In this document: piece after piece, positions 11,045-21,713 of the stretch
Layout of the letters: the number at the start of each line of letters is the position of its first letter
Position numbering within the stretch: the first letter of the stretch is position 1
Assembly (NCBI GenBank): GCA_007922225.1
Contig: ML680005.1
Coordinates: 552,787 to 616,786 of the forward strand
Reading direction: 5' to 3'
Length of the DNA stretch: 64,000 nt
Origin: Emydura subglobosa
Lineage: Eukaryota; Chordata; Testudines; Chelidae
The notes under the pieces: model-generated
The model's database searches: none
The model's input: the letters and a program-made list of their open reading frames with translations, nothing else
What the model was told of the DNA's origin: nothing
Made by a program: the position numbers and the translations under genes

Positions 11045-11810
11045 ATCCCTCCAGTAGTAGGGGCAGAGGTAGGAGTGTCTGGGCCCACTCATTCCACTGG
11101 GCTGGCCCAGGGTCTTAGGAGGGTTAACAGTGTCTATCTACCAAAGGTGCCTCCAAGTTACCCTCCCTCAGGCACTTCCTGCTGTCTGCTTTCCTCCCCC
11201 AGTTTCCAGTCCAATATAAGATGGAAAGAAAAAGAAAAGGCAACCAAACTGCTAGCCCCATCGAGGCTCAGCGTAGAATACAGTCGTCCTCTCTCAGGGA
11301 GGCTTTCCCAGTGCCCGTCAGGCGCCCTCAGCATAGGTCTGTCCTCATCCCCACCTGTAAACCAGGTTACTCACTTTTCTCCAGTTGAAGCAATTTCTGC
11401 AGGGCTGGTGAGGGTGGGGCTGCCTTTAACCCATTCCAGTCTAGTGAGGGGTTTGTACACCCCATCCCGCTAACATAAACTTCATGTGAACAGAACAGAG
11501 TAGTTACACTGCTACAGGAGGCAGTCAAACCATCTCTAAACGCATTTGTCTTTGAAACTGCTTTTGAGATATAGGCCTACTAAATTAGGTCCCAGTCCTG
11601 CAATGGGATGCCCATCGGCAGAGTCCTGTGCCCATGCAGTGCCTCGCTGGAGACATGAGACTCCTCCACACCAGTGCAAAGGCAATGTAGATGCAGTTGC
11701 AGAATTGGGGCCTTACTGATGGATTTGACAGACCAGTAAGGCTATAAAATACCCTGGAACAATATAAATGTCCATGGTATACCCTGGAGCCCCCGATTAT
11801 GAAGCATGTG
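11045..11810. other. Intergenic, nothing recognised
   Basis: I find no gene or assignable repeat here. The longest open frame (11075-11473, plus) has no recognisable protein features. Confidence 0.4.
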
Positions 11811-11811
11811 A

Positions 11812-12235
11812 AGGTTACTCATCTGTACTTGGAGTTATTTGAGATGGACTCTGCACATTCAAACCCTTGGAATGTATTGACGGTCCAGCTTGGACCAGTA
11901 GAGATTTCTAGTAGTAGTGCCACTCTCCCCTAGCAGCTCAAACATTCGGATGGCACGTCTGTAAGAGAGGTGTGGTGTGCTGGCCACTTCAGTTCCTTCC
12001 ACCACTTCCTTAGGTCCAAAGTTATCATTAGGACTCAGAGGAAGAGGGAAATGTGTGCAAAGTGTGTGCAAGTGCAGAGTCCATGTCAAAGAACTCTGGT
12101 ACAGGTGAGTAACCTGCATTTTTTCTTTGAGCCAGCAGCCTCTGCACATTCCCACTCTTGGGAGTATGGCAAGCAGCACCCCTCCCATGCGTCAGAAGGG
12201 GCAGAACGAAACTTCTCTCTAGTAATGTATAGAAG
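11812..12235 (-). repeat. DIRS-like terminal segment
   Basis: The left part starts 'ggttactcatctgtac' and carries 'gagatggactctgcacattc'. About 280 bp later the inverse 'gtacaggtgagtaacc' appears, followed by 'ttttctttgagccag' and again 'ctctgcacattc'. The same layout, with 'ttctttgagatgtgttgctc' and 'aaggtgagtaac', forms the left end of the DIRS element at 27.56-27.92 kb. I therefore read this as a diverged DIRS terminus, oriented like the tyrosine-recombinase relic just to its right. Confidence 0.5.
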
Positions 12236-12269
12236 AGCATGTTAGAAGAAACATGTTAGAAGAAACGGC

Positions 12270-12485
12270 TTTGTCTGGCCGACGGGGTAACAGAGAGTCC
12301 CGCCGTTAACAGAGCACTCATATGTGAAGTGTTCTTGTAAACTATAGGTCACTTCTCATTGCTTCACTGCAATAAACCTGGCTGGGTGCCTTTGTTGCTC
12401 AGCGGATCCATAGTCATGTCGATTCATTCAATTGTGGGTGTCGTCTCAGTTACCTGCACAGAGCTGGGACAGCACATAGCACAGG
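12270..12485 (+). repeat. Possible LTR fragment
   Basis: An AATAAA at about 12370, followed by 'tgcctttgttgctcagcgga', is typical of the R/U5 part of a retroviral LTR. No ends or target duplication can be seen. It lies between the DIRS terminus and the DIRS coding relic. The interval 12486-12930 contains nothing I recognise. Confidence 0.3.
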
Positions 12486-12934
12486 GGGGACACAAGCAGC
12501 CAACAACTGGTAACACCACAATTTACAATATTCTAATCCTTTCTGGAATGGGAACACAGGTGTGTTTATAAACCTTTTCTGTATAGAGTCTAACCCACAT
12601 GGAAATGCAGTGGCGCTGTGACTGCCTGAGCTTTACTTTCTTTTCCCTCCTAAGAGATAAATAAATAGCCTCGGTGGTTTCCTGAATTCCTTAGACGTAT
12701 TCAGATAGAGAATAAATGCTCTCTTAGTATTTAGGAAGTGTGGCTTAGCTTCCCCTGACTACGTGAGGACTAAGGAAGAAAACTCTCAAGTTTATGGGCT
12801 GGTTAATACGGAATTCTGTAACCACCTTGGGGATGAGAGATCACTTTATCTGAGTGAAAGACTGTAAAAGGAGGGTCAGCCAGAGAGCCTGCAGCTCACT
12901 CATTCTTCTAGGGGTGGTCTTCATTCAGAGATGA

Positions 12935-13600
12935 AACAGCAGACATTCTCCCAGAGGTCAGGAAGGTGGTTGTGTGAGGTGTGCAAGTATAGACTGAAGT
13001 CCCATGTGGCTGTGAGATCTCTAGCCAGAGGAAACCTTCATAAACATTCCCACTATTTTATGGCTGGGTACAGTCACTTGCTCAACTACTGCATGAGCAG
13101 AAATGGCTACAAGATGTAGTTTGACGGTCGATATACAGAGACCCAAGGATTTCAAATGGAGTAAATACTGCACTATAGATGGAAGAGGAGCTGATGTTGG
13201 CTGTCTGTTACGGGTGGTTGCCCACAAAAAACATTTTCCACTAGTGATCATAACACAGGTGAGTGGGGCTCAACGGAATCTCCTTTACCTTCTCTGAGCA
13301 GGGGAGTTCCAGAGCTGTCAGAATCCTATGGTCCATGCTGTCAAAGGCAGAGTGTGTCTGGATTCAGATGGCAACTCTTGTTCTGCTGGGTCAATAGGTC
13401 TGGAGCTGTAGGAAAGAGAAATTCCTTGTGATAGCTGCAGCAGATCTGAAAACAACTGTGGCATAGCCCGGGCTGTGGCAACATAAATAACCATGGCTTT
13501 GCCTTGCTCGATTTGCTTAAGAACTCTCTGAATTAGAGGAATTGAGATTCTGAGCTGGGGGTGGGAGGAAGGGGAGCAACACACAGAGGAAACTTACGCT
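12935..13600 (-). pseudogene. DIRS RNase H tail / tyrosine recombinase relic
   Basis: Two adjacent minus-strand frames belong to a DIRS element. The upstream one (13318-13584) carries the segment IPLIQRVLKQIEQGKAMVIY and ends with a LPLTAW motif, matching the region between RNase H and the recombinase. The second (13021-13251) carries SIVQYLLHLKSLGLCIS and LHLVAISAH, typical of the N-terminal part of DIRS tyrosine recombinases, which integrate the circular DNA copy. The catalytic C-terminal half is missing. The frames are shifted relative to each other, so this is a relic. Confidence 0.6.
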
Positions 13601-13614
13601 CCAGTCTAAAAGGA

Positions 13615-13697
13615 ATTAGTTTGATAAGCCTTATGGCCTGTAATTAGACTAGATGATCACAATTGTCCCTTTTGGCTTTATAATCTATTTATCTGTT
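13615..13697 (+). repeat. LINE 3'-tail fragment
   Basis: The piece 'actagatgatcacaattgtc' then 'ccttttggctttataatcta' matches the 3' tails at 19325-19362 and 42825-42870, plus strand. Confidence 0.55.
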
Positions 13698-13730
13698 CTA
13701 TGGACTGTCTGCTCCTGCTCTGCCTCAGAA

Positions 13731-15080
13731 CGGTCATACAGGGTCAGACCAATGGTCCATCTAGCCCAGTGTCCTGTCCTCCAACAGTGGCCAATGCCAG
13801 ATGCTTCAGAGGGAATGAGCGGAACAGGGCAATTATCAAGTGATCCATCCCCTGTCGTCCAGTTCCAGCATCTGGCGGTCAGAGATTTAGGGAAAGCATG
13901 AGATTGCAATCCTGATCATCTCAGCTAATAGCCATTGATGGACCTATCCTCCATGAATTTATCTAGGTCTTTTTTGAACCCCATTATAGTCTTGGCCTTC
14001 ATAACATCCTCTGGCAAGGAGTTCCACAGGTTGACTGTGCATTGTGTGAAGAAATACTTCCTTTTGTTCATTTTAAACCTGCTGCCTATTAATTTCATGT
14101 GGTGACCCCTAGTTCTTATGTTATGAGAAGGAGTAAATAACACTTCTTTATTTACTTTCTCCACACCAGTCGTGATTTTATAGACCTCTCATATCCACCT
14201 TAGTCATCTCTTTTCCAAGCTGAAAAGTCCCAGGCTTAGTAATCTCTCCTCATATGGAAGTTTTTCCATACCCCTAATCATTTTTGTTGCCCTTTTCTGT
14301 ACCTTTTCCAAATCCAATATATCTTTGTTGAGATGGGGCGACCAGATCTGCACGCAGTATTCAAGGTGTGGGCGCACCATGGATTTATAAAGAGGCAATA
14401 TGATATTTTCTGTCTTATTATCGATCCCTTTCCTAATGATTCCCAACAGTCTGTTAGCTTTTTTGATTACTGCTCCACACTGAGTGGATGTTTTCAGAGA
14501 ACTGTCCACAATGGTTCCAAGATCTCTTTCTTGAGTGCTAGCGGCCAGGCCCACTGACAGCAAGTCCAGGCTCCAAGGCAGAACAGTCAATGGCCCCCCT
14601 AGAAAGGGATGGCTGAGGTTGGAATGGTCTGCCAGAAGTTGTTACTTATTCATTATGCACTGGGCAGGTTCCCCGGCAGCGGAGGAGGCGGTATCTGCTG
14701 CTCATCTTGCTGGGTCCCTGGGACTCCCCAGGGAGATTATTGATGAATCCAGGAAGCTAAGTAGCAGAGATCACCTCCTCAGCCACCTGGGAAGCTGCAT
14801 GATGCATAATAAATAAGCTCAGCTCAGGAGAGGGGCAGGGAGCATGAGTGGCACATGGGGTTTGGAGGAGGGGGGCCTGCGGGAGGGGAGGATACGTATC
14901 TATCCTCCCATCTGCCTGGGCCCTTTTAAATCGCTGGGGCCCTGGGCAATTGCCCACCTTGTTCTTCCCCCATCGTCGGGCCTGGTAACAGCTAATTTAG
15001 ACCCCATCATTTTGTATGTAGAGTTGGGATTCTGTTTTCCAATGTGCAGTTCTTCGCATTTATCAACATTGATGATGTTA
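13731..15080 (-). mobile_element. CR1 LINE split by a hAT MITE
   Basis: The minus-strand copy begins at its 3' tail ('gggtcagaccaatggtccat') and runs through ORF2 C-terminal coding sequence ([37 protein letters not shown]) to 14545. It is interrupted at 14546-14984 and resumes with 'taatttagaccccatcattt'. It belongs to a different CR1 subfamily from the 'tcatagaatcatag' copies; the TMUB1 intron copy at 61.5-62.4 kb is its close relative in the opposite orientation. Confidence 0.85.
14546..14984. mobile_element. hAT-type MITE inside CR1
   Basis: A 439-bp insertion with inverted ends CAGGCCCACTGAC and, read on the opposite strand from the right, CAGGCCCGACGATGG. It is flanked by 8-bp sequences ctagcggc (14538-14545) and gtaacagc (14985-14992). 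Both are within a few changes of one original ctaacagc, the expected hAT target duplication. Inside is a longer imperfect inverted repeat (about 14645-14697 with 14757-14818). No transposase is present. Confidence 0.7.
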
Positions 15081-15334
15081 AAAATAATGTTAAATCAAAT
15101 CCAAGTTCCTCCAAGATACAGCTATGCACTGCTCTTCAGTGAGGGTGATTTTCCTGCCAAACTTCAAGTAACCAGCCATTTCAATACTAGACATGTCAAA
15201 AAAAAGTCAAGATTTTTTTCCTGAGTGTTTCATTCCCCGCTGTTTTCTTTCTCCCAAACTACTGTCAGACTATCACCCAGTATCCTGAGCAAACTCTTAC
15301 ATAAGCTAACCAAAGGCTAACCACAAGCTCATCT

Positions 15335-16190
15335 ACGTTCATTGAGTTTAAGACCAAAGGGGCCATTTGATCATCTAGGATGACCTCCATATTATCTATC
15401 ACAGATCATTACATTTCACTGAGTTACCCCGTGTTGAGTCCAATAACTTTTGACTAAATCATATCTTCCAAAGAGGCATCCAGCCTTGGTTTGAAGACCA
15501 CTCCTTTGGTAGTTTGTTTCAATAGTTGTAATCACCCTGGGTGTGAAAAATTTGTGCTTAGCTTCTAATTTGAATTTGTCTAGCTTCAGTTTCCAGTCAC
15601 TCGTTCTTGTTCTGCTTTTCTCTGCTACACTAAAGAGCCTAGTCCTGATATTTCTCATTATTCCCTAATCAAGTCACCGCTCAACCTTCTTTTTGATAAA
15701 TTAAGCAGATCGAGTTCTTTAAGTCTCTCACTGTAAAGCATTTTCTCCAGTCCTCAGATAATTTGTGGCTCTTCCCTCCCCACTCTCACTTTTTCAACAT
15801 CCTTTTAAAAATGTGGACTGCAAATCTGTATACAAGAGAGTAACCTTCATCAGCCAACCTTGTCATCCCTTCAAAGAATGAGATCATGTTTGTTTGACAA
15901 GACCTATCTTCCATAAACCATGTTAGCTGCCATGAATTGGATTCCTGTCCTTCATTCTTTACCAGCTGAATCCTGTATCTGCTTTTCATTATGTTGCCTA
16001 CCACTGATACAAGGCTAGCTGGACTAGCGTGACCCTGCTCACCCTGCTTGTCCTGTTTCAATACTGGCACAATATGAGCCATCTTTCCCCGGTATTCGAA
16101 GATGTATTACATTAACATTAGTGGGCCAGGTTGATCTCCTAAAACAACCTCTTTTAGGACCTTTGGGTGCAAGTTTTCCAGGCATGCTAA
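15335..16190 (-). repeat. Old CR1/L3-like LINE fragment
   Basis: On the minus strand two pieces of a LINE ORF2 are readable. The piece at 15786-16082 carries a decayed 'IVPVLKQDKQ' then 'SVVGNIMK', matching the reverse-transcriptase 'IVPIFKKGK ... PGKIMEQ' block. The piece at 15416-15658 carries the C-terminal 'WKLKLDKFK ... HKFFTPRV' block. It is more diverged than the main CR1 copies. Confidence 0.6.
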
Positions 16191-16258
16191 TTTAAGTTTA
16201 TAGGCATGCTGATTTAAGATCCAGGCATACGGATTTGAACTAATTTAACTTTATACTT

Positions 16259-16375
16259 AGGCCTCGTCTATACATGGAGGTATGCAGGAACAGCTATTCC
16301 TAGATAATTCTATGTGTGGACACTCTTATTCTGGAACAAGAGTGCCTTGTTCCTGTTTAGCTTAATCCACATTGT
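16259..16375. repeat. Possible Harbinger-type MITE end
   Basis: After a TTA triplet the sequence reads GGCCTCGTCTATACATGG, similar to the Harbinger-like ends at 8584 and 51483. No matching right end was found nearby, so it may be a truncated copy. Confidence 0.3.
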
Positions 16376-16479
16376 ATAATCTGGCTTCATGCCAGGACAT
16401 GAGATGAAAACAGCATCAGTGTTACTGATTGCATGATGCCCTGCTGTTGATGGATAGATGGCAGACCTCCATCCTCATT

Positions 16480-16885
16480 CTGTTAGACCACCCTTTGCAG
16501 CTTTCAGCACTACTGATCATGAGATAATGCTTTTCCACCTCAGAGAGGTGACAAGAGTCCAGGGGAATGAACTAAAATGATTTTAAGTTCCTGGAAGGAT
16601 GCACCTAAAGGCTAGTCAGAGGAAACAGCATCTCTGCCCTGAGACCCCTGATATGTGGAGTCACACAAGGATCAAATTCTATTTTGGGTCCTATTCAACA
16701 TCTACCTGCAGCCACGAACAGAACCATTAAGACGACATGGACTCAAGAGGAGAATACGCAGACGACGCACAGCTCTACCTATCCTTCACCATGTACGACT
16801 CCACTACTACCACCAAGTGCTTGGCCCAGTGCTTGGACAAGATCGATCCAAAGATGACCAACAGATGATTGAAGCTGAACCGCAT
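16480..16885 (+). repeat. L2-like LINE reverse-transcriptase fragment
   Basis: Around 16735-16885 the plus strand encodes, with small disruptions, EYADDAQLYLSF followed by KCLAQCLDKI and a LKLN end, the catalytic YADD region of L2-clade LINEs rather than the FADDTKL form of CR1. Upstream, 'ggagtcacacaaggatcaaa' fits the preceding GV-x-QGS block. Confidence 0.6.
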
Positions 16886-17150
16886 TGCCAGGGGATGTTG
16901 TGAAAGCCAAAAGTATAATTAGGTTCCAAAAAGGATTAGATCAGTTCCTGGAGGATAGATCCATCAGCCGAGATGGTCAGTTGCTCTGATCGAGTGTCCC
17001 TAAACCTCTGACTGACAGAAGCTGGAACTGGATGACAGAGGATGGATCACTCAATAATTGCCCTGTTCTGGCACCAGCCACTGTCAGAAGACAGGATACT
17101 GGGCTACATGGACCATTGGTCTGACCCAGTATGGCCATTCTCATGTAACC
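16886..17150 (+). repeat. CR1 LINE 3' end
   Basis: This contains the last coding block ('ttagatcagttcctggagga'), 'gagatggtcagttgctctga', and the 3' tail ending 'ctgacccagtatggccattc'. It directly abuts the L2 piece, suggesting an insertion or deletion junction. Confidence 0.7.
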
Positions 17151-17154
17151 TGAG

Positions 17155-17432
17155 GTTATGCTGATGGTCAAGGGAAAGCACACTGAGGAATTTGCAGACA
17201 TCATTTTGGTTGAAGGTACGCACTCAGAAGTGATCAGTTTGAGGCTCAGTGCTATTAAAGATTGTTCTCAATCTGGATGTAAACAGAAAATGGATACAGA
17301 TGATACAAAAGTTGGCAGAATGGTAAATAATGATGGGGACAGGGCAGTCATGTAGAGTGATCTGGGTGATTTGGTAAATTGGGCCCTTGCAAACAAAAGG
17401 CATTTTAATACAGCCAAAAATAAGATCATCTT
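17155..17432 (+). repeat. CR1-like LINE, 5' part of a split copy
   Basis: The plus strand carries 'acaaaagttggcagaatggt' and 'ggtaaattgggcccttgcaa', colinear with 41835-41950. The continuation of the copy is at 18618-19365. The two parts are separated by an unassigned 0.8-kb stretch and a hAT MITE. Confidence 0.6.
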
Positions 17433-18213
17433 GTTGTCACTGGCTGGCCGGCCTTTAAGGCAAGGCAGACTTAGTCTTGCCTGAGACCTAGCCGCTATCC
17501 ACCACCTGAACATGACACAGACTTACAACGACTGATCCCAGCTGCAGTGAGGGCGGTTGTGCGATGAGTGATGACTACTTAAACATAGTGGAAAACTCAG
17601 CTGGGCGGGACCCACAAGAGACACGGTGGAAAGTTCCTCCCTCTCTGGGAATGGCCAGGCAAAGGCTGGAAAGGAGCCAAGGCATCTCAGAGAGAGCTGG
17701 GAAAGGAGCCTGGAGAAAAGGCTCTGCAGGCATCTGTAGCTGTGTGAAGCAGCACAAAGCCTTGAGAAGGCAAAAAAGTTCCATGAAGCCCTTCAGGAAG
17801 AAGGTAGGCCCAGGAATACAGGGAGGGCAGTAATATAAGCCCTGTCCAGTGTGAACCCCAGGAGTGGGGCCAGCCAGACCCTTGGAAGGCAGTTATATGA
17901 ACACTGAAAAGACTCTGATAATCCCAGGATGGGAGGACAGTATTTTGGACTGATTGTTGCGGGGAAACTGAGGACTATGCCCAGAAAATGCAACTAAAAT
18001 CCTGAAGTGCAACTAAAGGCAACTAAAATCCTGAATGGTAAAGGACTTGAACTAGTAAATGAAAATCAGCAGCCCGGTTCCTTGAATTGCTGGGATGTGT
18101 CTGTAAGGTGATTGCTAAGGAAGGAGCAGAGAGTACAATCCTAGCAAGGAAGGCTCTGGGTGCATACTTTGGTCAGCACAGGGTGCACCTGGATAGCCCC
18201 ACCCTCCTACACT
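17433..18213. other. Insertion of unknown type
   Basis: This stretch interrupts the CR1-like copy on either side. It has a small internal repetition of 'caactaaaatcctgaa' around 17990-18035. No coding motif or terminal repeat was identified. It could be an LTR or DNA-element remnant. Confidence 0.35.
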
Positions 18214-18617
18214 GCGGTGACCATACATCCCATTTTGGCCGGGACAGTCCCTTTTTTAAGCCCTGTCCTGGTCGTCCCAACCTTTTAGGCAAAAGTGGGA
18301 ATTTGTCCCATTTATTCTTGACAATTTGATCAGTTGGCAAGAGCAAACGGGACAAATGCCCATTTTTGCCAAAAAGGTGGGGGGCCGGGGGATGGGGGGG
18401 GGGGGGAGGAGGGAGCGAGCCACGATGCCAGTCCCACACAGGGAGGGAAGCAGGGCTTGCGCGAACAAGGCCAGCCCCACATGGGGAAGGAGGGGGGCAG
18501 GGCTCAGATGAGTGGCTCAGGCCAGCAGTGCATGGCGGGGCGGGGGGGAGGGGAAGAGGGCTCAGGCTAGCCCCACGCCGTGTCCCGTTTTCCCTTTGGG
18601 AAATATGGTAACCCTAT
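18214..18617. mobile_element. hAT-type MITE with intact target duplication
   Basis: About 404 bp. The ends are inverted: left 'ggtgaccatacatcccattt', right read in reverse 'ggttaccatatttcccaaag'. It is flanked by perfect 8-bp copies of cctacact (18206-18213 and 18618-18625). The middle (about 18380-18560) is very G-rich, including an uninterrupted run of more than ten Gs near 18394. The boundary is uncertain by two or three bases. Confidence 0.7.
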
Positions 18618-19365
18618 CCTACACTTACCATAAAACGGAGGCTAGTATCCTGGAAAGCAGTGACCATGAAAATGATGTAGGGATCATAGCAGACAAGCAA
18701 CTCAGCATGAGCGCCCAGTGGGGAGCTGTAGCCAAAAGGGCTAATACGATCCTCGGATTTATAAACAAGGCAGTAGTGTGTGGGAATAGGGAGGTGATTT
18801 TACAGCTCTATGCAGTATTGGTGAGACCAGTACTGGAATGAATCCAGTTCTGGTGTCAACACTTTAAAAAAGGATGTTGTAAGATTGGAGTGGGTGCAGA
18901 AAAGAGCCAAAAAATGATTTGAGAGCTGGCAAAAATCCCTTACATTATAGACTATAGATAGACTTAAGTTAAACAGATTGAGCTCCTCATAAAAGATCAA
19001 GAGTTAACTCAATGACGGTGTATAAGTATGTTCATGGGGAGATATACTGGGTGGGGAATCAAGGGCTCTGTGATCTAGCACAGAAAGGCATAACAACGAA
19101 TGGCTGGAAGATGAAGTCAGACAAATTCAAATTGGAAATAAGGCACAAATTTAACAGTGAGAGTGATTAACCATTGGAACAAATTGCCATGGGAAGTGGT
19201 GGATTCTCCATCCCTTGATGTCTTCTAATCAAGACTGGAAGATGTGCTTTAGCTAAAGACAAGTCATTGGCCTCAACACAGTGGTAATTGGGTGAAAGTC
19301 CATGACCTGTCTATGCAGGAGATCAGACTAGATGATCTAATGGTCCCTTCTGGCCTTATCTAAAT
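18618..19365 (+). repeat. CR1-like LINE, 3' part of a split copy
   Basis: It encodes a decayed ORF2 C-terminus: SSDHENDVGIIADKQLSMS, QWGAVAKRAN and GFINKAVV are readable at 18640-18790. It ends with the tail 'gatgatctaatggtcccttc'. A sister copy lies at 42000-42870. Confidence 0.75.
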
Positions 19366-19374
19366 AAGGCCTCA

Positions 19375-19890
19375 TTTAGCAGCACCTGCAAGTAATAAAT
19401 ACCATCTCCAGTTGACTTGGAGACTCTATCCCATCCTGGTGGACAATAACCTGTCCTCATTTATACATATCTTCATTGCCTACAGTAATGCAATACACCT
19501 GGGCATGTAGCTATCTAATTCAGCACTGTAGCGTATCTTGTCAACACGAAATACTGTCATTTTAGACCTGGCCTCCACTCTCTATACTGGTTCCACATAG
19601 AATATCAAAAGAAGTTCAAGGTCTGAGTCTCTATCTCTAAGGAGCTCAATGGCCTGAGCCATGGACACATAAAAGATTGACTAAAACTGTGGTCAACAAC
19701 TTTCCTCCTCTGATGTAGTTCAGCTTTCTACCCTATGGGTATAGCTCACCTGAGCGTTCTCAACACCTGGCCTCAAACTGTTAAATGAATTCCCACAGCT
19801 GCTAAGGACCATCAGAAACCTCACCACCTTCTGCTCCAAGTGCAATGTGCATTTCTTCAACCTGCCTTTTTAATGTAAACACAGAGCAGC
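19375..19890 (+). repeat. L2-like LINE 3' end
   Basis: The block 'ctctatactggttccacata' followed by 'caaagaagttcaagg'-like sequence and 'cctcaaactgttaaatgaat' matches the layout of the L2 3' coding end ('LHWLP...QFK' then 'LWNSLP'). It may derive from the same element as the reverse-transcriptase piece at 16480-16885. Confidence 0.5.
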
Positions 19891-19937
19891 ATGTACATAT
19901 TTATTTTAGGGGAAAATAAACTCCCAAAACACTACAC

Positions 19938-20420
19938 CCCTGTCACAGATCCACAGGATTGATGCTACAGACCCAGCTTTAGAACAGTCTCTGGGAGAAG
20001 CCCTTCATTGTGCCAGACCCCCTAGGAGTCTCACTCTTCCTCCATGGTGAGCCACGCAGCTTCACCACCCCCTTAGACTGGACCTCTGGGTCTGCAGCCC
20101 CCCTGCGTCACACTGTGCAGTCTGTGCAGTGAGTCCCACTGAGACAGACCTGCCTTAGGGACCAATGTCCCTCTCCAGAATCTGCAGTGACACTCACACA
20201 GCGCTGTCAGAGCAGAAGGGTTTATTAGTCAACTGGCACACAGCAAAGGAAATCCTTAGGTTAGCCCAGAGAACTGAAGGTTAAAACACAGTCCATTCTG
20301 GGTAACCAGAGCCCAGCCACCTGTAGTGAACCCCATTGTTCAAGCTCTGGCTGTCCTTCCATCTGATCTCCTTTGTCAGACTCCCAGGTGTGGCCTTCGA
20401 AGAGCTTGGAGCCTCAGTCC
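19938..20420 (-). repeat. Solo LTR, first half
   Basis: It begins TGTCACAGATCC and contains an inverted polyadenylation signal (TTTATT, 20221-20226). With 21370-21713 it forms about 0.83 kb of one retroviral-type LTR on the minus strand, broken by a CR1. The family is the same as the plus-strand LTR at 45201. No internal retroviral genes accompany it. Confidence 0.55.
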
Positions 20421-21368
20421 ATAGAATCATAGAATATTAGAGTTGGAAGGGACCTCAGGAGGTATCTAGTCCAACCCCTGCTCAAAGCAGGACTAACCTC
20501 AGCTATAACATCCCAGCCAGGGCTTTGTCAAGCTGCAGCTTAAAAACTTCTAAAGATGGAGATTCCACCACCTCCCTAGGTAACCCATTCCAGTGCTTCA
20601 CCACCCTCCTAGGGAAAAACTTTTTCCTAATGTCCAACCTAGACCTCTCCAACTGCAACTTGAGACCGTTGCTCCTTGTTCTGTCATCTGCCACCACCGA
20701 GAATAGCCTAGCTCCATCCTCCCTGGAACCCCCTTTCAGGTAGTTAAAGGCTGCTATCAAATCCCCCCTCATTCTTCTCTTCTGCAGACTAAACAAGCCC
20801 AGTTCCCTCAGCCTCTCCTCATAAGTCCTGTGCTCCAGCCCCCTCATCATTTTTGTTGCCCTCTGCTGGACTCTCTCCAACTTCTCCACATCCTTTTTGT
20901 AGTGGGGGGCCCAAAACTTGACACAATATTCTAAATGCGGCCTCACCAATACCGAATAGAGGGGAATAATCACTTCCCTCGATCTGCTGACAATGCTCCT
21001 ACTAATGCAGCCCAATATGCCATTAGCCTTCTTGACAACCAGGGCACACTGCTGACTCATATCCAGCTTTTTATCCACTGTTACCCCCAGGTCCTTTTCT
21101 GCAGAACTGCTGCCTAGCTCGTCGGTCCCCAGTCTATAGCTGTGCATGGGATTCTTCCTTCCTAAGTAGAGGACTCTGCACTTTTCTTTGTTGAAGCTCA
21201 TCAGATTTCTTTTGGCCCAATCCTCCAGTTTGTTTAGGTCACTCTGTATCCTATTCCTACCTTCCAGGGTATCTACCACTCCCCCCAGCTTAGTGTCATC
21301 TGCAAACTTGCTGAGGGTGCAATCTACCCCATCCTCTAAATCATTAATTAAGATGTTGAACAAAAACA
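20421..21368 (-). mobile_element. CR1 LINE, 5'-truncated, long open frame
   Basis: This copy encodes the C-terminal part of CR1 ORF2 as one uninterrupted 288-codon frame (20503-21369, minus). It starts in the reverse-transcriptase palm just before the catalytic FADDTKLGG motif and passes [19 protein letters not shown] to [10 protein letters not shown]. The protein copies CR1 RNA into DNA in the intact element. The N-terminal endonuclease and the first half of the reverse transcriptase are absent, as usual for 5'-truncated insertions. Its open frame suggests a fairly young copy. It sits in the middle of the LTR. Confidence 0.93.
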
Positions 21369-21713
21369 ACTCTTAACCAGCCAACTCTTAACCTCTACTT
21401 CACCCTCCACCCCCCCGTCCTTTGTTCCCAAGCTGGGGACTCCAACACTGCCTCCCTGAGGACAGGCAGGGAAGTCCATAGATTTGGGTTGTTGATTGCT
21501 AAATGTCTATGTCCAGGCAGCAGGTTTGCCATTGTCTTATCAAGAGCTCCAATCAGATGAGACCTAAGGCCCCAGACAGCTAAGTGCCACTCACACCTGT
21601 GTCTCAGCCTACCCCAAGAATAACCAGACCTTTCCCCCAACTAGGTGACAATGCAGGACATAGGGGAAATTGAGGCACGTATAGGCTTCACAGAATACTC
21701 CCACTTCATCATA
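21369..21713 (-). repeat. Solo LTR, second half
   Basis: It continues the LTR of 19938-20420 and ends 'cccacttcatcata', the reverse of the TGTGATGAAGTGGG start seen at 45201. The 'ggggaaattgaggcac' block near 21665 is shared with that LTR in inverse form. Confidence 0.55.

Noticed and set aside
20503..21369. 288-codon frame as a host gene
   Set aside because: It encodes the CR1 reverse-transcriptase C-terminus with FADDTKLGG and is one of many such copies here.
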